NCBI GenBank assembly: GCA_030638845.1 | Contig: DAOWDW010000086.1 | Span: 1 to 8,806 of the forward strand | DNA: 8,806 nucleotides | DNA from: Candidatus Peregrinibacteria bacterium | Lineage (GTDB): Bacteria > Patescibacteriota > Gracilibacteria > Peribacterales > Peribacteraceae | Direction: 5' to 3' | Part shown: positions 5,794 through 8,806 of the stretch, one piece after another | How positions within the stretch are numbered: the first letter of the stretch is position 1 | Layout: every line of letters begins with the position of its first letter | Translations under genes and position numbers: made by a program | Notes under the pieces: generated by a model | Databases searched by the model: none | What the model was told of the DNA's origin: nothing | Seen by the model: the letters and a program-made list of their open reading frames with translations, nothing else

Positions 5794-6915
5794 ATGAAGA
5801 TAGGTGCAAATCAAAGGCAATCTCAGGGGTTTTCTGCATTTATACCTGAACATTTTCCACCAAAATCTGGATGGAATTTATCGCCACCTTTGTTACAAAA
5901 AGGAATAAAGGCAACTCAACTAATAGGTAAGCTAGATGGAATAACACAACTTTTACCCGATATAGACTTTTTTCTCCTGATGTATATCAGGAAAGATGCT
6001 GCTGACTCAAGTCAGATTGAAGGTACAAGAGCAACATTGGCTGATGCAATTGCAGCAGAAGCAAATGTTGATTCTAACCTGCCTGATGATGTCGATGATA
6101 TATTACATTATATTGATGCACTTAATTATGGTCATGAGAGATTGGAACAATTTCCACTTTCTATACGCTTTATTAAAGAACTGCATAAAGAACTTATGAC
6201 TGAAGCAAGATCTAACCATCACTCAAATCCTGGAGAATTTAGAACTTCTCAAAACTGGATAGGAGGAACTTCACCATCTAACGCAGCATTTGTACCACCG
6301 CCACCACATGAAATTAATAGAACACTTGGTGATTTAGAAAATTTTATGAGAAAAGAATCGTATATAAATCCATTAATCAAAATTGCACTAATTCATGCAC
6401 AATTTGAAACAATTCATCCTTTTTTAGATGGGAATGGTCGAACAGGTAGGCTTTTGATAACATTTTGTCTATCATTGTCCGAACTTCTTGAACGTCCTGT
6501 ATTATTTCTTTCATCATTCTTTCAGGAAAATAAGAAATTATATTATGAAAAATTACAGGGTTACCGTGACAATGAAGTAGAACAATGGATTGATTTTTTT
6601 CTCGACGGAATAATAGATACTGCAGAAGAAGCAATTAGCACTGTTCGACAAATTACCCACATTCGAGAAGAAGACATCCTTAAGATTCAATCCCTTGGGA
6701 AAAGGGAATCTGAAAGTTCAATTAAAGTTCTGCCTAGACTATTTGGTTTGCCCATAGTCAATGCTGCAAAGATTCAAGAATGGACTGGCTTTACTAGAGC
6801 TGGAGCAGGAAAAGTTATAAAAAGATTTGTTGAACTTGGAATTCTTGAACAACGTAATAAAAATGAAAAATATAGTCATTCCTATATATATAGAAAATAC
6901 TTTGATGTTTTTTGA
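5794..6915 (+). CDS. Class II Fic family protein (AMP-transferase) with C-terminal winged helix
   Basis: Fic proteins transfer AMP or another nucleotide moiety onto hydroxyl side chains of target proteins. The 373 residues match the length of solo class II Fic proteins such as the Shewanella oneidensis one. An N-terminal Fic_N-type region precedes the inhibitory motif SSQIEG (72-77, pattern (S/T)xxxE(G/N)), placing the autoinhibitory helix before the Fic core, as in class II. The active site HPFLDGNGRTGR (208-219) is complete, with His208 catalytic and Arg219 able to pair with inhibitory Glu76. The last 60 or so residues look like a winged helix-turn-helix. The ATG at 5794 is chosen over an upstream in-frame TTG at 5746, because the latter coincides with the -35 hexamer and adds 16 non-family residues. 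No antitoxin gene is adjacent, so it is self-inhibited rather than a FicT/FicA pair. The target is unknown. The predicted TGA stop is at 6913-6915. Confidence 0.88.
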   Translation: MKIGANQRQSQGFSAFIPEHFPPKSGWNLSPPLLQKGIKATQLIGKLDGITQLLPDIDFFLLMYIRKDAADSSQIEGTRATLADAIAAEANVDSNLPDDVDDILHYIDALNYGHERLEQFPLSIRFIKELHKELMTEARSNHHSNPGEFRTSQNWIGGTSPSNAAFVPPPPHEINRTLGDLENFMRKESYINPLIKIALIHAQFETIHPFLDGNGRTGRLLITFCLSLSELLERPVLFLSSFFQENKKLYYEKLQGYRDNEVEQWIDFFLDGIIDTAEEAISTVRQITHIREEDILKIQSLGKRESESSIKVLPRLFGLPIVNAAKIQEWTGFTRAGAGKVIKRFVELGILEQRNKNEKYSHSYIYRKYFDVF

Positions 6916-6990
6916 AATCACAAGAGCGAGAAAGTATCCTGATTACATACTACTCTTCTGAGTGCAATAAGACCCTATTAACCCAATAGT

Positions 6991-8646
6991 TTAGATCTTT
7001 TGTAGCAATATCTTAACATCTCCATTTTCTGGATCTATTTCTAATATATTGTTGATGTAAATTTTAGCTTTTTCTGTATCCCCTATTTTTATGTTTAAGA
7101 CTGCAAGATTTTTAAGTGCATCTATATCTTTTGGATTATTTTCAACTACTATTAAAAATCTCTCTATAGCTTTTCTGTTTTGTCCTATATTTGAATATAA
7201 ATAGCCTAAATTATATTGAGCCATCATTTTACTTGGATCTAACTCAACAGATTTTGTAATTGCATCTAAGGCACTGCTGTACTGTTGCAGGGCAATGTAC
7301 GCAACTCCAAGGTTGTAATACGCACTTGCATTTGGCTTTATTTCTATAGAACTATTAAAAGAATTAATTGCTTTGCTTAAGTTATTTTCATCGTAAAAAT
7401 CTAATCCAATTTTGTTATGTGCCAAATATGAATCATTGAATTGATAAATAACATTCCCAAAAAGAGTTGAATTATTTTCCCATATTTTCGCTTGGCTACT
7501 ACTTAGAATAGAAAATGTAATTAATATGACAAATAATGATGATAATGCGACTTTTCTATATCTATTTAATAAAAACATAAAAGCTATTCCAACAATGTAT
7601 AAAATTCCGATGGATGGTAAATATGCGTAATGGTCTGAAGCATAAAAAATATCTCCAGCCCTAGCGTAGTTAGTAAAACTTGGAATAAGAGCTATAAAAA
7701 ATAGTAGTGATCCAAATAGCACCTCTTTGGTTTTTTTAACTGAAAGAATAACTAATACAATTAGTGCAATAATGGTAATAATTGGTAACAAAAAGTCTGG
7801 TGAGGTGATAGAAATTTGCTCGTTATAAGGATAAATAACCGAAAGATTTGTAGGTATAAAAAGTTTCTGTAAATAAAATGCAGTGCTTTTAAAGGCCATA
7901 AGTACAGAATCTAAATAACTTGAACTTGAAAGAACAGACTGCTTTCCAAGCAGTGCAACTACTCCAAAAATTATTGATATAACAAAGTACGGAATTTTTG
8001 TAATGAATGATTGTAAATTAATTTTTCTATTTTTTTTAAAATCTATAAGTAACAGAATAATTGGAAGAATTACTATGGAAACTTTAGAAAGAATCCCAAA
8101 AAGAAATAATCCTAAGCTTAGAAAATACCACTTATTATTTTTAATATCCTGATGATAAATGTAGGCAATAAGTGCAGATAGAAAGAAAAATGTGGATAAC
8201 ACTTCTTTCCTTGCACTCGCCCACATTACAGTTTCTGTATGAAGAGGATGAACGGCAAAAAGTAGTCCACAAAAAAGTGCCAACCAAGATTTTTTTGAAA
8301 GTAGGAATATTAACCAAACTACAAACAAAGCATTTAACGTATGTAAAATTATACTAGTTGTATGAAAAACTGATGGATTTAGACCACCAATAATGTGATC
8401 TAATTGATACGAAAGAAAAGTTACTGGAATATAAAGCTCTGGGTCTAAATGTGTAAATACCCATGCTATAGACTCTGGTGAAAACTCCTGTACTGCGGGA
8501 TTTAAGTAAATAAGCGTATCGTCATCATAATTTACAAATTCATTTTTAATTGATGATCCGTATGTGAAAAAAGTAAGTGCAAAAAAAGATGCAATTAAGA
8601 CTGCAATTTTCTTTTTAGATAATCCCATAAGAAATTGATCTTCCAT
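6991..8646 (-). CDS. TMTC-like GT-C membrane glycosyltransferase with C-terminal TPRs
   Basis: A 551-residue polytopic membrane protein. The first helix (about 14-32) is followed by an extracytoplasmic loop with YDDD (40-43), an acidic motif in the position typical of GT-C enzymes. HPLHTETVMW (133-142) with R146-K-E closely resembles the HP(V/L)HTE motif of TMTC O-mannosyltransferases (CAZy GT105). YLQKLFIPTNLSVIYPY (258-274) and HYAYLPSIG further on resemble their DUF1736 region. About ten or more hydrophobic helices run to residue 395. Four tetratricopeptide repeats follow (about 406-439, 440-472, 473-506 and 507-540). The inferred role is transfer of a sugar from a polyprenyl-phosphate carrier to an exported protein; donor and acceptor are unknown. 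Met7 is an alternative start. The gene is convergent with fic, with a 75-bp gap and no strong terminator. Confidence 0.8.
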   Translation of the reverse strand: MEDQFLMGLSKKKIAVLIASFFALTFFTYGSSIKNEFVNYDDDTLIYLNPAVQEFSPESIAWVFTHLDPELYIPVTFLSYQLDHIIGGLNPSVFHTTSIILHTLNALFVVWLIFLLSKKSWLALFCGLLFAVHPLHTETVMWASARKEVLSTFFFLSALIAYIYHQDIKNNKWYFLSLGLFLFGILSKVSIVILPIILLLIDFKKNRKINLQSFITKIPYFVISIIFGVVALLGKQSVLSSSSYLDSVLMAFKSTAFYLQKLFIPTNLSVIYPYNEQISITSPDFLLPIITIIALIVLVILSVKKTKEVLFGSLLFFIALIPSFTNYARAGDIFYASDHYAYLPSIGILYIVGIAFMFLLNRYRKVALSSLFVILITFSILSSSQAKIWENNSTLFGNVIYQFNDSYLAHNKIGLDFYDENNLSKAINSFNSSIEIKPNASAYYNLGVAYIALQQYSSALDAITKSVELDPSKMMAQYNLGYLYSNIGQNRKAIERFLIVVENNPKDIDALKNLAVLNIKIGDTEKAKIYINNILEIDPENGDVKILLQKI

Positions 8647-8658
8647 GAGATTATTGTA
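8647..8658 (-). promoter_or_regulatory. -10-like hexamer abutting the TPR glycosyltransferase start
   Basis: On the minus strand TACAAT (8658 down to 8653, 5 of 6 match) is followed by 6 nt and then the ATG at 8646-8644. No Shine-Dalgarno sequence precedes the ATG, and no good -35 is seen. The spacing equals that at purB and supports a leaderless start at 8646 over Met7. Confidence 0.42.
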
Positions 8659-8686
8659 GTGGAAAATAGGGTTTTCGAGAAAAACA

Positions 8687-8715
8687 TTGAATAATTCATC
8701 AAGCTTTCATACACT
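8687..8715 (+). promoter_or_regulatory. Promoter of tRNA-Leu
   Basis: TTGAAT (8687-8692) and TACACT (8710-8715) are separated by exactly 17 bp; each matches consensus at 4 of 6 positions. The predicted transcription start is near 8722, about 16 nt before the mature tRNA 5' end at 8738. It is divergent from the TPR glycosyltransferase gene. Confidence 0.5.
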
Positions 8716-8737
8716 CTTTCTGATCTTTTAGTACATT

Positions 8738-8806
8738 GCCCAGGTGGCGGAATTGGTAGACGCGCTAGCTTGAGGGGCTAGTGGGAGCATATCCCGTGGA
8801 AGTTCG
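8738..8806 (+). tRNA. tRNA-Leu (anticodon GAG), 3' end cut by window
   Basis: The sequence starts with acceptor strand GCCCAGG (8738-8744), then a D-arm with GCG/CGC stem and AATTGGTAGA in the loop. The anticodon stem CTAGC (8765-8769) pairs with GCTAG (8777-8781); the loop TTGAGGG places GAG at 8772-8774, reading CUU and CUC. The long variable arm, GGGA (8783-8786) paired with TCCC (8792-8795), is the class II mark of leucine tRNAs. The T-stem begins at GGAAG (8798-8802) and the T-loop at TTCG, where the window ends. The 3' acceptor strand is not visible. Confidence 0.95.

Noticed and set aside
5794..6915. Fic as the toxin of a FicT/FicA toxin-antitoxin pair
   Set aside because: No small antitoxin gene is adjacent and the inhibitory motif is within the same protein, which marks class II.
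6916..6990. Bidirectional terminator between the convergent fic and TPR genes
   Set aside because: The only stem-loops seen are short and AT-rich (CTATT 6975-6979 with AATAG 6985-6989) or imperfect (AAGAG...CTCTT), and none has a clear U-tract; not enough to call.

Overview
The window looks like a low-GC bacterial chromosome with a small-genome layout. It has short intergenic gaps, no recognisable Shine-Dalgarno sequences, and -10-like hexamers sitting right at the start codons. The mix of genes fits a member of the Candidate Phyla Radiation (Patescibacteria), possibly a Peregrinibacteria-like lineage: a huge Ser/Cys-rich surface protein, FtsH, an isolated PurB, a solo Fic protein and a TPR-bearing membrane glycosyltransferase. 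That placement is an inference from gene style and cannot be proven from this stretch. The long reading frames contain no in-frame TGA and one appears to end in TGA. This argues against the recoded (TGA = Gly) Gracilibacteria/Absconditabacteria.

Layout. Positions 1-2318 (+) hold the 3' part of a very large, repeat-built secreted protein that runs off the left edge. In order it has a DPPNP pentapeptide array, a VSSVPP hexapeptide array, Ser/Asp/Glu repeats, five Cys-rich modules joined by Ser-rich linkers, six DUF4215-type (Myxococcus cysteine-rich repeat) modules, a Pro/Gln-rich spacer, and a C-terminal membrane anchor with a basic tail. Positions 2417-4282 (+) encode FtsH, complete with all motifs. 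Positions 4358-5671 (+) encode adenylosuccinate lyase, PurB. Positions 5794-6915 (+) encode a class II Fic AMP-transferase with a C-terminal winged helix; a perfect 10+10 bp inverted repeat straddles its -10 box. Positions 6991-8646 (-) encode a multi-spanning GT-C type membrane protein resembling the TMTC O-mannosyltransferases, with four C-terminal TPRs. From 8738 a tRNA-Leu(GAG) starts on the + strand and is cut by the right edge.

How the parts relate. The genes are mostly independent units, each with its own promoter-like sequence, rather than one operon. Two themes are worth following. One is cell surface biology: a Ser-rich, disulfide-rich anchored protein and a TPR-linked O-glycosyltransferase-like protein in the same neighbourhood. 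The other is gene start architecture: ftsH, purB and the TPR gene each have a -10-like hexamer ending 5-6 nt before the ATG, which would produce leaderless mRNAs. The fic promoter instead carries what looks like an operator that the Fic protein's own winged helix might bind. I see no CRISPR array, insertion sequence, phage gene or classical defence island here. The strongest candidates for something undescribed are the surface protein and the fic operator arrangement.
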